DNA from: Bombus terrestris
Taxonomy: Eukaryota; Arthropoda; Insecta; Hymenoptera; Apidae
Assembly: GCF_910591885.1 (NCBI RefSeq)
Contig: NC_063272.1
Span: 14,210,364 to 14,274,363, forward strand
DNA length: 64,000 nt
Reading direction: 5' to 3'
In this document: positions 1 to 12,512 of the stretch, in pieces
Position numbering within the stretch: the stretch's first letter is position 1
How the letters are laid out: the number at the start of each line of letters is the position of its first letter
Position numbers and translations under genes: made by a program
Notes under the pieces: generated by a model
Told to the model about the DNA's origin: nothing
Database searches by the model: none
What the model saw: only the letters and a program-made list of their open reading frames with translations

Positions 1-3000
1 TACACCTGTTGTGAAAAGCACCACGTTTTTGTTACAACCTAGAACATGTTATAGCCTGATACACCGACTATGCACAGCTCTTGTACATTTTCTATTTTCC
101 GCATAGGAAATCTGTAATCTGAGAATAAACTCATAGACCATACTTTTATCTTTCGTATTCTTGTTGTCTGCGAGCGAACGAATCCATTGAGTTGAATTCT
201 CGTAGCTCGTGTATATGAACTCGGCCTTTCCCTCAGCTTCTTCGATGCAAATGAGGGAACGTAATTTTCAAATACGCGTTTCACGTGGTTGTGGCTCAAA
301 GGAGAAATTGCATTTCGCACCGAGTCGACGAATAATCACGAAAGGGAAATCGAAGGGTAATTCGAACGAAATTCGATTGATTAGACGATGTCTGAAATTT
401 TTTCGCTCAATTTCACACAACATTTCAAACGAATGTATTTTCTTCGAGAAACGATCGATCCTCGTGGTACGCAGTTACGTTGTCTCGCAGGATCTGAGCC
501 AAGAGGAAGGAAATTACAACAAGCTCCAAATTATCGAGTCATATCAACAAATTAGCTAGTTCGTAACCACCGCTTACGTTCCGGATCCTTAAGCTTCCGC
601 CCCGTTACAAACTCCGATGTATTTTGCCTCGATCTCTAGTGCGTGTAGCACGGTGAATCAATACTTTGCGCAAAGCAGCGTGTGCAATCCAATTAAAAGT
701 TGCCGCTGGCATCTCTGCGTCAGACAATGATAAACTTTCCTATCCACTCGGAAATGCGTGCGACTTTTTCGCATAAACTTTGACAGCTTTCTCCTTAAAG
801 TGGATCACCGTCGGGTAAATTGGATCATTTGACCATTTTTGTGACTCTTCGGTGACGGAAGCTGATAAAAGTTTAGTTAATTTCTCTCGATTGCTTTTAA
901 TACGCTGGATGAAATAAATACCTTCGAACGATTGATGTGAATGTGACTAATTATTGTAAATTTAATTATACTGTCAAAACTTGTATAAATTGAGAGGAAT
1001 AAATATTTTTGATAGGTTCGCGGGTTTTCCCTAAACGAATAACAGCCAATGTTTGGACAAAGGATCGATTGTTGTTTTATAACGATGAGTATTTGCACTG
1101 TAATCGATCTGCATTTCCAAACTTTTTGTATAAATATAGCACGGTAAGTTTTAACCGGCCGCAGTGGAATGGCCGGGTTGTGGTCAGACGCCTGGCAACC
1201 GGGCGAGTGTTTCAGGATTACTCGAGGCACTCTGCTTATACAATCAATTCCACACTTTTGTACTCGAAGAGAACTTTGAAACCTAACATTTATTTTCTTT
1301 TCATTCCAATAATATTACTTTATTAATTAATAATATTATCGCCACCCGATACTGTAATACTATCTATTTATAATACAATTATAATACAACCCATGCTTTC
1401 ATAATATTACGCGTATAATATGGATAAGTTTTAAGCAGAAATTAAAGTAGATGAACAAATCAAACATTAGTTGTTCACACGCCGTGAGTTTTCGCTCTTC
1501 TAAGAACGTTGTTTAGTAATTGATACACGTTACGAGATGATTATCGGGAGGAAGATAAAAATTGAAATTACTAATAATTAAGCAAGTTCCGCATGACGGA
1601 ACAGAATTGCCAAAATACTGTTTCGGTGAATCTCACGTTGTAACGTCGCGAAAGTTAACCGGTTCGCGTGCATTCGGCAATTAGGTGCCTGCGAACAGGT
1701 TCGCGTGTTTCCGGTTCTCCGTAACAGCTACCGAGTCCTGATAAGTTTCGACGACGTTCAAGTTGTCCGGAGATTTCGCCGCCTCAGCTGGAGCTGACGT
1801 TTACTTCCGCCACGGGAATTAAAATCCACTTAACTTGGCCCTGTTTCGGAACATAGATGTACATCGCGACTCTGAAGAACTTGCCGCGAGTTTATTTCAA
1901 CACGAAATGACGCGTAAACTGGAATTTATACAACATATTCGGCATCTAATATGATTAGGTGCATGTTTCTGTATTTATTGGAAATTTTATTACATGCGAG
2001 ACAAGTGCTTGAATTAATCGTTGAGTGATAATCTTGGAAATCAGTTTAAATTTTTTTATTTTATATCGTGTTGTATTTTATACTTCAAAGTTGTTTGAAA
2101 TATATCCAATTACAGATTCAGTTGATTATCTTCGCCGTTTCATCTATCTCGTTCCTATTTTTTATTTTTTCATATCTTAGTCATATTTAATATCAACAAA
2201 TTTTGAAAATAGATTTCACCAGCAATCGTACATTTACCAAGAGTTTCGATTTTCAGAAGATTACTTTATCCTCAAAATGAGCAAACTGTTGCAACCCTTA
2301 ATCGCGATCTACCGATGTCTTCTCATTCTCAATTCTACCACAACGGCTAACAAATTCTATCACCATCATCAGAGAACGTTTGAACTTTTTCCGCTAGAAA
2401 AACTTGATAAATCCTCGCCATCGGAAACAGGTTGCGCATTAATTAAATCCAACTGTAACGAGAACCGAAGTCGGGAACGATCATCTAATTTATGGATGTT
2501 GGATTTTCATTAAGACCTGGCGACGCGAACGGTACGATCGATCGAATGGATCGATTAGGTTTTCCGGAAATCTTTCTCAAGCGGGTTCAACGGCGTCGTC
2601 GTTAAGAAGACGAATTACCTTCCACGGAGACGGAATCTTCAATAAACGTGGTTGGCTCGCGGAGTAACTCATTTCTGCCTGCGACGGCTATTAGTCTTCT
2701 TATTCGTTAAGCTGAGTCAGGTTTTATTGACCGAGTGGAGACAGATTCGTCTAGTCACCGGAGAAATTGTCGCCGTGACGAATCCCTGTTTTCTCCGTTG
2801 ACAGACCAGTAAATAGCGTCTTCATCCATCGTCCTCTTCGTCCATTAACCTGACGCTATTGAACGCTCCGGGCGGACGTATTTTTACGGCGATTCTTCCC
2901 TGTAGAATGCACCAACTTGTTGCTGCCGCCGCTTTTCGAATTGCGTGTACACTCGTCTGTCCTGCCTTTCAATTGATTCTCCACGGAATCCTCCACTTTG

Positions 3001-4000
3001 TGAATGTTACATCTAACTTCACGGGTACTGGAGTAAATCACTATTATTAGATTGTTCGAAAACTACATAAGAAAACTTAAGAAAAATTTTACATATCGTA
3101 TTCTCATAGGAAGATTTTCCTTTCCTTCTGAAAGCGATGCACATTTTATTAAATAATGTCAGACTTTTTCTTTAACTGCTATATTTGACGATCAATCGAA
3201 ACCAACATTTGTTAGGCAGCTTTTTTCTTTTCGTTAAAATGCATAATACAAATCGATCGATCAGAAACGCTAGGAACTTTTTGCACAAGCCAATCAGTTC
3301 TAGAAGACAATCTCGAAACTTAGATTTCCGTTGTCCAGATATTTCTGGAAATTTCAAAGGGAGTTATCATAGGAACGCGTATGAATATTCGAACCAACGC
3401 GATAGAATTAGCGTAGACTCGTTAATTGCTCGAGCGGTTCGCGGCTAGGCAAGTTCCCCAGGGGAATTATCGAAAAATTTAATATGCAAACGAGCGGAAT
3501 GCGTACGAGTCGAGCTGCGAGGAATCGACGGAATCGAAATTTTCGTTTTCGCGAAAAATCGAGCTTCCCGATCCCCTACTTTGTTCCCTGGTATCCGCCG
3601 TGCTGGCAGGTTTGTAAAATACAGGCGCGCGCGTCATCCAGCCGCAATCTGAAGGGAAAATTTTAAATTCCGCATTATTTTGCATAGTTACGAGGCTACC
3701 GGCCGCTTTCGTCCACACAATCTTTATGCATAAGGCGGCTGCGAGTCGATTAATAAGAACGTTAAGAATGGAATTATTGTTAGGAATTCTTCAGGGAATT
3801 ATTAACCTCGCGGCTCTATCGGAAGTTCCGTGTTATAGTTCCGATCGATATAATCGCGTTAAGAGTATCGTTGCTTGCCGGAAACGTACATCAGGTATTA
3901 AAAACTTGAGTCATTTTGAAGTTATCGTGGACAAGAGGTCTAAGAGATACCGGCGAACCATAAACGAACCATGGCCAGAAAGCCTAAGTGCCGATAGGCC
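1..4000. other. Unique non-coding stretch, no gene recognised
   Basis: Mixed AT-rich and moderately GC-rich DNA. Open frames of 60 to about 125 codons occur on both strands (for example 209-559 and 3726-4100 on +), but they overlap one another, have no recognisable domain, and are of the length expected by chance. A short GC hairpin lies at 1153-1179 (arms AACCGGCC and GGCCGGGTT). A bulged inverted repeat lies at 2754-2784 (outer arms GATTCG and CGAATC). No tRNA boxes or repeat ends were seen. The absence of a gene is my reading, not a proof. Confidence 0.5.
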
Positions 4001-4520
4001 CAACAATGTATCGTCGGTCCATCAATCGAATAGTTTCGCGCAAAAGGCCTGCGTGACCCTGGCCATGAGCGGTTGCGGGACACGCGCGCAGTGGGGCTAA
4101 GAGAAAAGACAAAGGGATGCTAAGGGAGAAAGACGAATTAACAGTCAGTGTTAGTTGAGAAGTCAGAGAGTGTGAATCGAGAAGTCAGGGAGTGCGAATT
4201 GCGTTGTCAAGATAGTGTTGCTAGCATTGTCGAGGTAATGTTACTAGTGTTGTCCAGAGAGTGTGGTCCGCGTGACAGAGAGCGTTGGACCGTGGTGACG
4301 AGAGTTGCAAATTAACTATTTAGTTGTCTAAATTATAGTATGTTATTGTATTTAGTTCACGTTAAACAACCATCGTTTCCTGTTTAACCAACACCTGTTT
4401 AATCCATTGAAAATAAACTAATAAATAAAGATCCTACATATTCGAATAAAAATTACACACATTATTATTATTACCGCCTTTAGCAACATTGTTGCATTTT
4501 GGTAAACTTCTGATATATGT
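4001..4520 (+). mobile_element. LTR-like retrotransposon relic
   Basis: This stretch has the layout of a retrotransposon long terminal repeat. A purine-rich run (4098-4117) is followed by a G-rich block with repeated GTGTTG-type words. A 22-bp tandem duplication sits at 4157-4200 (GAGAAGTCAGAGAGTGTGAA and a close copy). An AT-rich part then carries several AATAAA-type polyadenylation signals (4408-4450). Flanking inverted words CAACAATGT (4001-4009) and ACATTGTTG (4486-4494) may mark the ends, but no target-site duplication was found, so the edges are uncertain. No gag or pol coding remains are visible. Family (Gypsy-like or other) is not decided. Confidence 0.4.
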
Positions 4521-4739
4521 AACTGTGGCGGCACTCGACAAGAAATACCGCCACTCGACACTAACACCGACCAAATTAGCGCCTTAGGTTACGAACGTTC
4601 GGGACCCGGGTTCTTCAAATCCCGGCGCCCGTAGTCCGATTTTTCTTCCACGCATCTAAATTAGAAGAAAAACAGCAGTACCCCAGCAGCGACATCTACA
4701 GCCAGCAGCTACAATTACCACGGACAGCACTTACACCTC
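4521..4739 (+). mobile_element. Possible retrotransposon leader (primer-site/5' UTR) remnant
   Basis: Directly after the LTR-like block comes a C/G-rich segment with paired words GGCGGCACTCGACA and CCGCCACTCGACA. It is followed by a small hairpin around GGGACCCGGG and AAATCCCGGCGCCC (about 4600-4630), and then a CAGCAG-rich stretch. This resembles the untranslated leader between a 5' LTR and gag. No primer-binding site could be matched with confidence to a tRNA end. The segment is cut off by the foldback element that begins at 4740. Confidence 0.25.
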
Positions 4740-5545
4740 ATAACTATACAAGCATATACAAGGTGATCCAGTTTTTTCTCGGTAAACATTATTAGTATAT
4801 TTTATAGGTCAAGATAAGAAAAAACTAACATGTCTCATTGAAAGCGTTTGAGATTTATAACAAGGAAATGACATACGCAATGAGCGGCTACGAACCAAAG
4901 TACAAAGTATGAACAGATCAGGAATATTTACATCTATAATTGGTTTATTGAGTCGAGATGCGTAGTCGTGTTTCTTAATTATCGTAATTATTACTCTTCA
5001 CGTAAGCTGACTACGGATTTAGGGGACTGACAAATTAGTCCCTGATGTAAACAAATGACTAACGTTTGACAATAAGTGTGAACCAATAATTAGGTCTATT
5101 TGTCTCATTCATGTGCCTCAGAATGTGAGTATTTTCTTTGTAGCTGGTATCTCGAATCTTTGAATGGACTTTAATAGTAATCAAAGGGTGTCATAATACG
5201 TACTTCTACAACTTCGTTTCAAAATGTTTACGTTTCAAAATGATTGGCAGCGGCAAAAAAAATGAATTTATTACTCTTTGATGTTCTTGTTTATTACTCG
5301 TTGAACTTGGAATCGTAGTAGAAGTATTATGATACTTTTTGACTAATACCAAATATTCCTGATCTATTCATACTTTGTGCTTTATATCATAGTAACGCAC
5401 GTTTGTCGCCGCTCATTTCGTATGACGTTCTTTTTGTTGTAATTTTGTTAACGCGTCCAATGACATCTTTCTCTTATCCTGAACTACAGAATACACCGAA
5501 AATGTTTGGCGTGAAAAAGCTGAGACACCATGCGTTATATCGGAA
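4740..5545. mobile_element. Large foldback/MITE-like DNA element with long inverted arms
   Basis: The left arm (4740-4930) and the right arm (5350-5545, read in reverse complement) align over most of their length. Shared words on both arms are GGTG near the tip, then AAACATT, ATAAG, GCCGCTCATT with CGTATG (antisense on the left), TTCATACTTTGT and AAATATTCCTGATCT. A second, inner pair (5172-5210 with 5315-5350, sharing GTCATAATAC/TTCTAC) continues the stem, so 4931-5171 may be extra DNA in the left arm. The tips (TATACAAGGTGATCCAG and the GGTGTCTCAG equivalent) resemble ends of mariner-related elements. No transposase frame remains, and the family assignment is inference. The element interrupts the adjoining retrotransposon relic. 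Confidence 0.7.
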
Positions 5546-8500
5546 AAAGTTATCGATTAAAAATCAATTTTGCAAACTTCGTCGTTTGTACCACTACTAA
5601 CTCCTCTCGAAAATTATAGCTGTTTCAACAAGACAAGTCAGGCAGTATAAATAAAATGACCGCGCGATATTCACGTGATCGATACTGCGGCTGCAGTTAT
5701 TGGCTGTCAAGGGCCTGCCGAGGGCCTTTAGCCCGGTCGAATAACATTTTTTCCAGAACAAACTGGAGCTGGCTTTGTTCTGTCAATGCATCGAGTACGT
5801 GCACTTGTTTGTATCTATTGACTTGCCTCGTTGAGTCGACTATAGGCATCGTATATAATATAATAAAAGAATTTAACAAGCATATCATGCGCTATGAAAC
5901 ACTCTGAAATACGAGTGTTCCTATTGAGATATGTATAATTTTATGTGCTAGACTAGGTTAGCTGCGCACTAGTAATACTCGTATGTGAATATCGGTGTGT
6001 GGAAGTAAGTGCACGACGTTTCGAGAACAAATGAATGTAAACTGTTCAGTTGGTTAACAGTCGGGTATGGAAGAAAGTGCTGAGACGCGTGCAAGTGTGT
6101 ATCGATGATTATCTTTGAAATCGCTTATCAAATAAATATACAACCATTCTAATATGAATTCTAAGTGTGAATTTAGTGTTTCTATACCATTATTTCGGCT
6201 ATTAAGATCCAAAATTCTCAATAGTTCCAACTTTCCTATCTCAAGGTGGTTACAAAAAAAAATTACTCAGTCGAATAGTATCGTATGTCCATGGAACAGC
6301 GTCTGCTGCTGAAGCAGGAAATAGATCGGTTGCTAGTAATTGTCAATCGCTGAGAATGTTGGTGAAAAGTTTTTCCAGTCGGGTTATTATCGCTCGGATG
6401 TTTTCTACGAGAGATCTTTTACTGTGCCTTTATTTCGTGGTCGAACGATGTAAAAGAACTTGGTAATGATGTTTAAAATCTTTTCAACTTAACGTCAACT
6501 TAACGAGCGGCTTCTTGTTTCGCGTTTCGTATTGTTGAGACTTCCTCGTTGAATGAGAAGCGTCAGATAGAAACGATCCACGAGAGCTGGAATAACGTTC
6601 CCTGGTTTCCTTTATTCGTCTTCCGTAACCGGCAGACGATAAAAAATATGGTTCGTTGAAATTGTGTCGAAGAACGACGCATCCCGTTGAACAGCGGTAG
6701 AATAATGACGAAGACCGCTGCTATTAGCAGAGACTGCGCGCGGTTTATGACACGCTGCTGAACGTTCTAAATCGCAATCGCGGAACTGGAAGTCGTTTTC
6801 GGGAGAGAGATCGCGGTTTATTACGTAGAGCTTATGTTGTTGCCTTTTGTGTTGCGACTGGTGCGCGTAAACGTTGGAATTTTTTAAGCATATGCTCTCT
6901 TTCAAGTATGTTACTCTAAATATACAGATTGTCTAGGTTAATAAATATCTCATACCTAAGAAAAACAAATAGTTCTTTATCGTCAATCGAATAACATCAA
7001 TGATAAGATCAAATAGAAAGCGAGGTCAAGATGATGATAACATCGAGTAAGAACTTATCATCAGACTTAGAATGGTTGGTTTTAGAAGAAATGAAAGGTA
7101 AGAGGAAAAGAGGGAAAGAAGGATGAACGACGTAAAAGCTGGAAAAAGGTGGAAGGATTATGGCATAAAAACTGGTGGTTCAATTTACAGTATAAAAAAT
7201 GCCGGTTTCCTCAATACCGTAGCGCAGAACAAACAGAAGGTGATGACAGAAAGTGGTGGGTATGGATTCGTAAAATATCCATGAAAATTTATCGCCGATG
7301 TCTGCGCAACGATCGTTGGAACACACGGTTTTATCGTGTAACATCAACAATGTTGTCGAGTAGTGGACGAAACGCGAAGAAAGCAAGAAAAAAAGCACGA
7401 CCGTAAAGCGTAAGTCGCCATTGGCAACTGTGAAAATCTGTAATTCAATAACGGCTAGTACTCCGTCGACGTTTTTCTGCCGACAATTCGAACGGAGTTC
7501 GTTCGGCAAACGTTCGATAAGCCGTTTGGTTATAAAATTTTCTGTCAGAGCCAAACGGGTAGGTAGTGTAGCTTACAAAATTTATGAAAAATACAGACTT
7601 CATCAAGAGTGATTTCTGGAAAAAGTGAAATAATCGCTTAATTGCCACGATAACAGACAAGCTATGATAGATACTTGAATCAAATAACAATTCTATGAAA
7701 CTTCTATTACAGTACTTCGGTCTCTATTTCCTTGTTAGCACATCTTTTTATTTTTTATTGATCCTCTGTGAACATACAATACCTGATTGATGATAAATCC
7801 CGTAATATAAACTCGTTACTCTTCGCGGATAACCCACAATCGCGCGTCAACTGTTCGTCAATCAATTTCTTTCATGTTGACGCCTCTTGTATTCCAGGCT
7901 TAATTCATCTCGACAATTATTATACGCGCCTTTATCAAATATCGCCCACGTTGACCCAAATACTCGACTCACTTTTCCCCTTTTTCTTCCTAGTTTTCAT
8001 TTTCTCTCTCCGTTTTCTGTTCTCCTAGGTCGGTATCCTGTTCCCCTCTCGTTCCTGTGTACACCTCTTTGACCCAGGCGAATAGCCGCGAACAAACAAA
8101 ATCGTTGAACCGACGTTAAATATTCCACGATTGCCAAACCGAGCGCATAATTTTTCGGCAAATCGTTTTCCCATGCGCGAGAAATAAACGAGCCATCCGG
8201 TACAGTCGGCCTAAATGGAACACCCGGTACACACGGCGCTTGTCCGCAATTATTTTTTCAGCACGATCATTTGACTATACGGATAAAATATTAATAATCG
8301 CTTTTGCAAGCTTTGAAATCCGGACCCTGAGCCGCGTTTCAAATCTGGTTCGCGCCATTTCTCTTCCTTTGTTTTCTCGCTCGTGCTCTCCCGCCCCTTC
8401 TTTTTCCTCGTTGCTCTCGACCGAGCAATCGTTTCTAACGAGAGGTAACGGCTCGTTTTCGAAGCCATGTCCCGCGGAATTCCAGTCGAATTGAAATTAA

Positions 8501-9537
8501 TTAGCGATAAATTCTCGAGGCACGACGCGTCGATGGTTCTCACCCTCTCGCCCCGCCCCATCCTCACGTCCCCGGTGTTCGACAATGAAAAAACGAATCT
8601 CCACCCGTCCCTCCCCCGCTGTAGCTAAATAATCGCGAGCAAACGATCGCGCCGATGAGTACGCGAATTTTACAGGGGCCAATTGGATACTGGACGCAGC
8701 TCGCCTCTCACATTAGATTTATCGTCGCTGGATTTTAAAAGTTCGATCGATTTTCGTAGGTTGTCGTCGTTCGGAGAAATTATTACAGTGAATACGAGAA
8801 GTCATTGGTAAAACATAATATTTATTGTAGCATTTACATATTAATTAATTACGTTGAAATAAATTAAATTTGTTGTTATTTGGTAATATTTTCAAGATTA
8901 TAACAATTTGGTACCACGAGAAATGAAATGTAGCACCTGATAAAAAAAGTGTTTCACGGGGAATAAGGATATGTGCCTAGGAATAGTCTACCTACATTCA
9001 AATTTAATTTTTCTTTGAATTTTAACCCTTTGATCCACCGAGAAACGATTTTTTTTTTAAGTTTTAGTATACCAAGATCAGTAGAATGATAAGCAACGAT
9101 AAAGTGCAGAGTAACAATAGGGTAACAGAATCTTTGAGAATGATTCCTAACAATGAAGCTTTCGCGTTCCCGTTGTAGGTTGTCCCGGAAGTTTCTTTCG
9201 TTTTATAACAAAATATTAGATGCACAATACACACAATGCACAGATACATTTTGTTCCAATAGAATAATTCAATAAAATAATATAAAACGAGAAATGTCGC
9301 GCATCTATTATTTCCTTGCAAAACGAAAGAAACTTTTTACTAAGAGACCTATTACTTTATCGCCAGTGTTAAATAGTCGAAGGCGAGTAAATCTCGTGAT
9401 CTGAAAGTGGATTAATGAATTATATCTGCAGACGTCGACATAAATCGTGGAAAGTTATAAGTGCAGTGGCCGAATATTCATAAAAGGTCGAAGTTCGCAC
9501 CGAGGAGACAGCCAAAGCGAAGTGATTTTTGCCGCGG
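5546..9537. other. Mostly unique non-coding stretch
   Basis: No gene recognised. 5650-6250 has a TATA-like run (5849-5861) and an AATAAA (6131-6137 area) that recall an LTR, but no ends or target duplication were found. A 53-codon open frame at 7123-7284 (+) has a protein-like composition but no family I know. 7970-8075 and 8340-8425 are strongly pyrimidine-rich on +. 8150-8700 is a GC-richer island. At 9021-9040 the word TTAACCCTTTG recalls piggyBac-type ends, but no partner end was found. Confidence 0.45.
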
Positions 9538-9605
9538 CTCGATAAATTATTTAACGAGATGGTGAAGTATCGTACGATGTTCACCGATCGATAAATTATT
9601 TATCG
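9538..9605. promoter_or_regulatory. Cluster of three palindromes (candidate protein-binding module)
   Basis: Two near-identical palindromes lie 51 bp apart: CTCGATAAATTATTTAACGAG (9538-9558, one mismatch) and CGATAAATTATTTATCG (9589-9605, perfect around a central T). Between them, 9561-9585 is a slipped palindrome with arms GGTGAA and TTCACC around ATCGTACGAT. The spacing is close to five helical turns. This looks like a set of binding sites for dimeric proteins, but the factor is unknown and the regulatory role is inferred. Confidence 0.4.
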
Positions 9606-12072
9606 CATCGCTTTCTGCCCGTCAGACTTTCGCCAATTCGACTTCCGCGGGCCCGTGTTCTCAGATTTTCTGGCACGATGCCGCGGCTTCCTTCTCCGAA
9701 CGCGGAACTGCATCAGCGCATGCAATATTTGTAAGCAAACTGCCTACGAATGATGCAATGCCACGCTGTTCGCGAAAGTTTTCGCTCTCCTTTTCTTCGA
9801 ACTCGAAGATTTAGGCTAAATTCTTGCACTTCTTCCAACTTCTGAGCTAGGCTTTGCGCGACCCTCATATTGCGTCCAGGCAGTTTATTAATTTGAGCTT
9901 CTGTTTCAATGTGTTTCATGTAGATTTCAATGTAAAGATTTTGTGTTTCTGTAGAGTAGAGTACCAGCAGAGATAAGTTCAGTAGATGCTCCTAGTAGTT
10001 TATTATTTAGAATATTCCGTTCCTGAGTTAGATTCCTTTACTACAGTTGCTACTTTTGTAATGTAATCTTGTACAATAATGCACTGTACCTAACAAAAGC
10101 ACCAACAAATTTAGTAGATCCGTCTACTGGTTCTTTCTGTAGGATATTCTGTTATTCTCGTGACAAAGTCTTCAGTTGTGTCCCTTTGCTGTATCTGCTA
10201 TCTTTTTGATCCAATTCTGTGCGGTATTCTATATCTGGTGTCAAATTGCTTATATTTTGCATCTTTTGTAGACTCTACGCAAAGAAACACTGTACAAATC
10301 AAGAATATTTTATTTCTTACGTGAAATCAATCTCTTGCCTTGTGATTTTTTTACTAGTTACGTGAGTCAGTGTTACTTCGTCCCTGCCGCGACATCATAT
10401 TAAAGTATTTGTGGCACGCTTTGATTTTCTTAGAATCTCTTTGACGATATCTTATTTAGTGTATTACCTATACATGATTCCTAGAGAGCCTTTACCAAAA
10501 TGGAGATATTAATTAATTCAGTTGTTCTTCAACAAAGCTGACAGTTTTAACATCGTTAAAATCGTTCGTACAAAGTTGTTAAGAAATTAATATGGTGTAA
10601 AACGGTTAGAGAAATCCTTTAAAAAAATCAGCTGCAACCTTGCTGTTTTCGAATAAAAGTGTGAAATGCTCAGTAATCTAAGTGCCGAAAGTGCAGTGTG
10701 TATTATGTTAGCGTGATCGCGTAGAAAGTGTGGACAGTCAAGAAATTGACAAGACCCTCAATGTGTTTTACTTTCGTGGAATATCGTCGCGCTATAAATA
10801 TGTTAAATGACACGTTATTGAAATACGATAATTAATTTTTGTATTCGATAATTTCTAGCCACGATTAATATTTATCTTCTTAAATGTTCGGTCAATCAGA
10901 AATAAATGGCATAAATTAATCGTTCATTTCAAGGCAGATTTTAATAAATCATATTTGTAACATCATCATGTTTCTTCCCTTCTGACTAATGGAGTAGATC
11001 AATGTAACTTCTGAGTGGTGCAAGTGAAGCTGTAATTCGAACTAAAACTAAACTTTCCTAGAAATCGAACCTGCTTTTAATGAATTAGTGCTATGAACCA
11101 TAGCACGAATGGTATTCGATGTTATAAGAAATTGAAATAATTCTCTGAATAAATCATCTAAGAAGGCACCAAGAGACAGAAATTGCTAATTAACTCGAAT
11201 GTTCGCTTTCTACCAACACGTTTATTGGACTTCGTGAAACCGAACACCTTGCAGCGCGTTGTGCAAGTATACCCTATGCATTTCACGGACGAGAGGAAAC
11301 GCGAGGCACTTCATCGGAAGAGACGATCATATAGCAGCGTGGTGTAGCGTTTCCAATTGACTCGCACTCGACTCCATGCCTTCATTCCGCGTATCTTCGC
11401 TTCTCTTTTTCTGCACGAGTCCTCAGATTCGTCGCGAATGCCTTGCAGAATACTTCCTCGATATCGACTTTCCGTTCAAGGCGAATGCAAATATACCACA
11501 CGAGCAAACACTCGATGTTCCTCCTTGTACATCATTTTAGCCCAATTTCGTCGCGAATTCTAAACAATTTTCGATGCCTCGTTCTCTGTAATTTATCGAT
11601 CCAATGTTTGCAAGTTTGAGATCACCGGTTCTTCGAAAGTTCTTTCTCCCGAGTAACATTTGTCTTTGGAATATAACAGTTGGAATCGTCGGAATTCTTG
11701 AGATGACAAAAGATGCATTCGCTGTGTGAATTAAGGCCCTGAAATTTATACTTCCTTTAAGAATATATACGATAGACGCGAGTTTACACTTTGTCGTATA
11801 CTCTGGGGGTTGACTGTCTTGCGACGCAATAAAGTACGAGTTCCTCTCTGTCCCTTGGCGCTTTAGAGAAAAGGGAACGAATGTTCTAGGCCAGTGACTT
11901 GCACATCTTTTCGGTCGATATCGAAATCCTGATTCAGAATTACAAGTCTTCTATCCACCTACTACCATACACGAAGAGCAATTATTCTTTTGTAAATCTT
12001 GGAAATTCCACGATTAGCTTGAAAATGTTTAAAACGAGTTTTTCAATCTTCCATATGTTATGTAGCGGTATG
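9606..12072. other. Unique stretch with a possible decayed reading frame on the minus strand
   Basis: On the minus strand, 9713-9919 encodes 68 residues with a heptad-like, charged middle (EAQINKLPGRNMRVAQSLAQ and onward). The frame extends upstream without a stop to about 10000. Further upstream (10000-10300, minus) other frames carry protein-like runs broken by stops and frame changes. It may be a worn pseudogene or chance. I do not recognise a family. The rest, to 12072, is ordinary AT-rich DNA with short chance frames (such as 11357-11563 +). Confidence 0.25.
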
Positions 12073-12122
12073 ATTCATATTCACTAATATATTCATATTC
12101 ACACAAATTCATATTCACTAAT
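12073..12122. repeat. Short tandem repeat, 3 copies of about 17 bp
   Basis: The word ATTCATATTCACTAAT occurs three times in a row, the middle copy ending ACACA instead of ACTAAT. It is a local low-complexity tandem array; no function is suggested. Confidence 0.8.
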
Positions 12123-12445
12123 AGTACATCATATATTCCCAGACATACAAAATTCAATAGTTCGTAGTAACCAGCCCAAACTAATTTCAAACCACACCCT
12201 CGCCAATATAGAACTATAGCATACAAACAGCGCAACACCGACCATCATCATCAATTTGAAACAGATCATATCTTCGCAAATAGGTTACGTTGAATCTGTG
12301 TTATTTGTTGTCGAAATAACAACATTTATCTACTAAACAAACGAAGCACGTCCCATTAAATTCACACGAATCGCCGTTTGAAAATTGTCGTGTCACAGTT
12401 GCATGTTCACAAAATCGAATAAGCTAGAATTTCAAGTAATGCAAT

Positions 12446-12512
12446 CCGTATGTATATACCGTATATATCCGTATACATATACTGTATGTATATATGCGTG
12501 TATATATATATT
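12446..12512. repeat. Degenerate TATA/CCGTATATAT microsatellite
   Basis: Repeated CCGTATRTAT-type words pass into a TATATGCGTGTATATATATA run. Such alternating pyrimidine-purine DNA is typical replication-slippage sequence and may be length-polymorphic. Confidence 0.8.

Noticed and set aside
5850..6250. LTR-like composition (TATA run, AATAAA, end-like TGTT at 5916)
   Set aside because: No matching CA end with target duplication and no primer-binding site; kept only as a remark in the stretch description.
9021..9060. TTAACCCTTTG, a piggyBac-type end
   Set aside because: No inverted partner end or second TTAA at a sensible distance.
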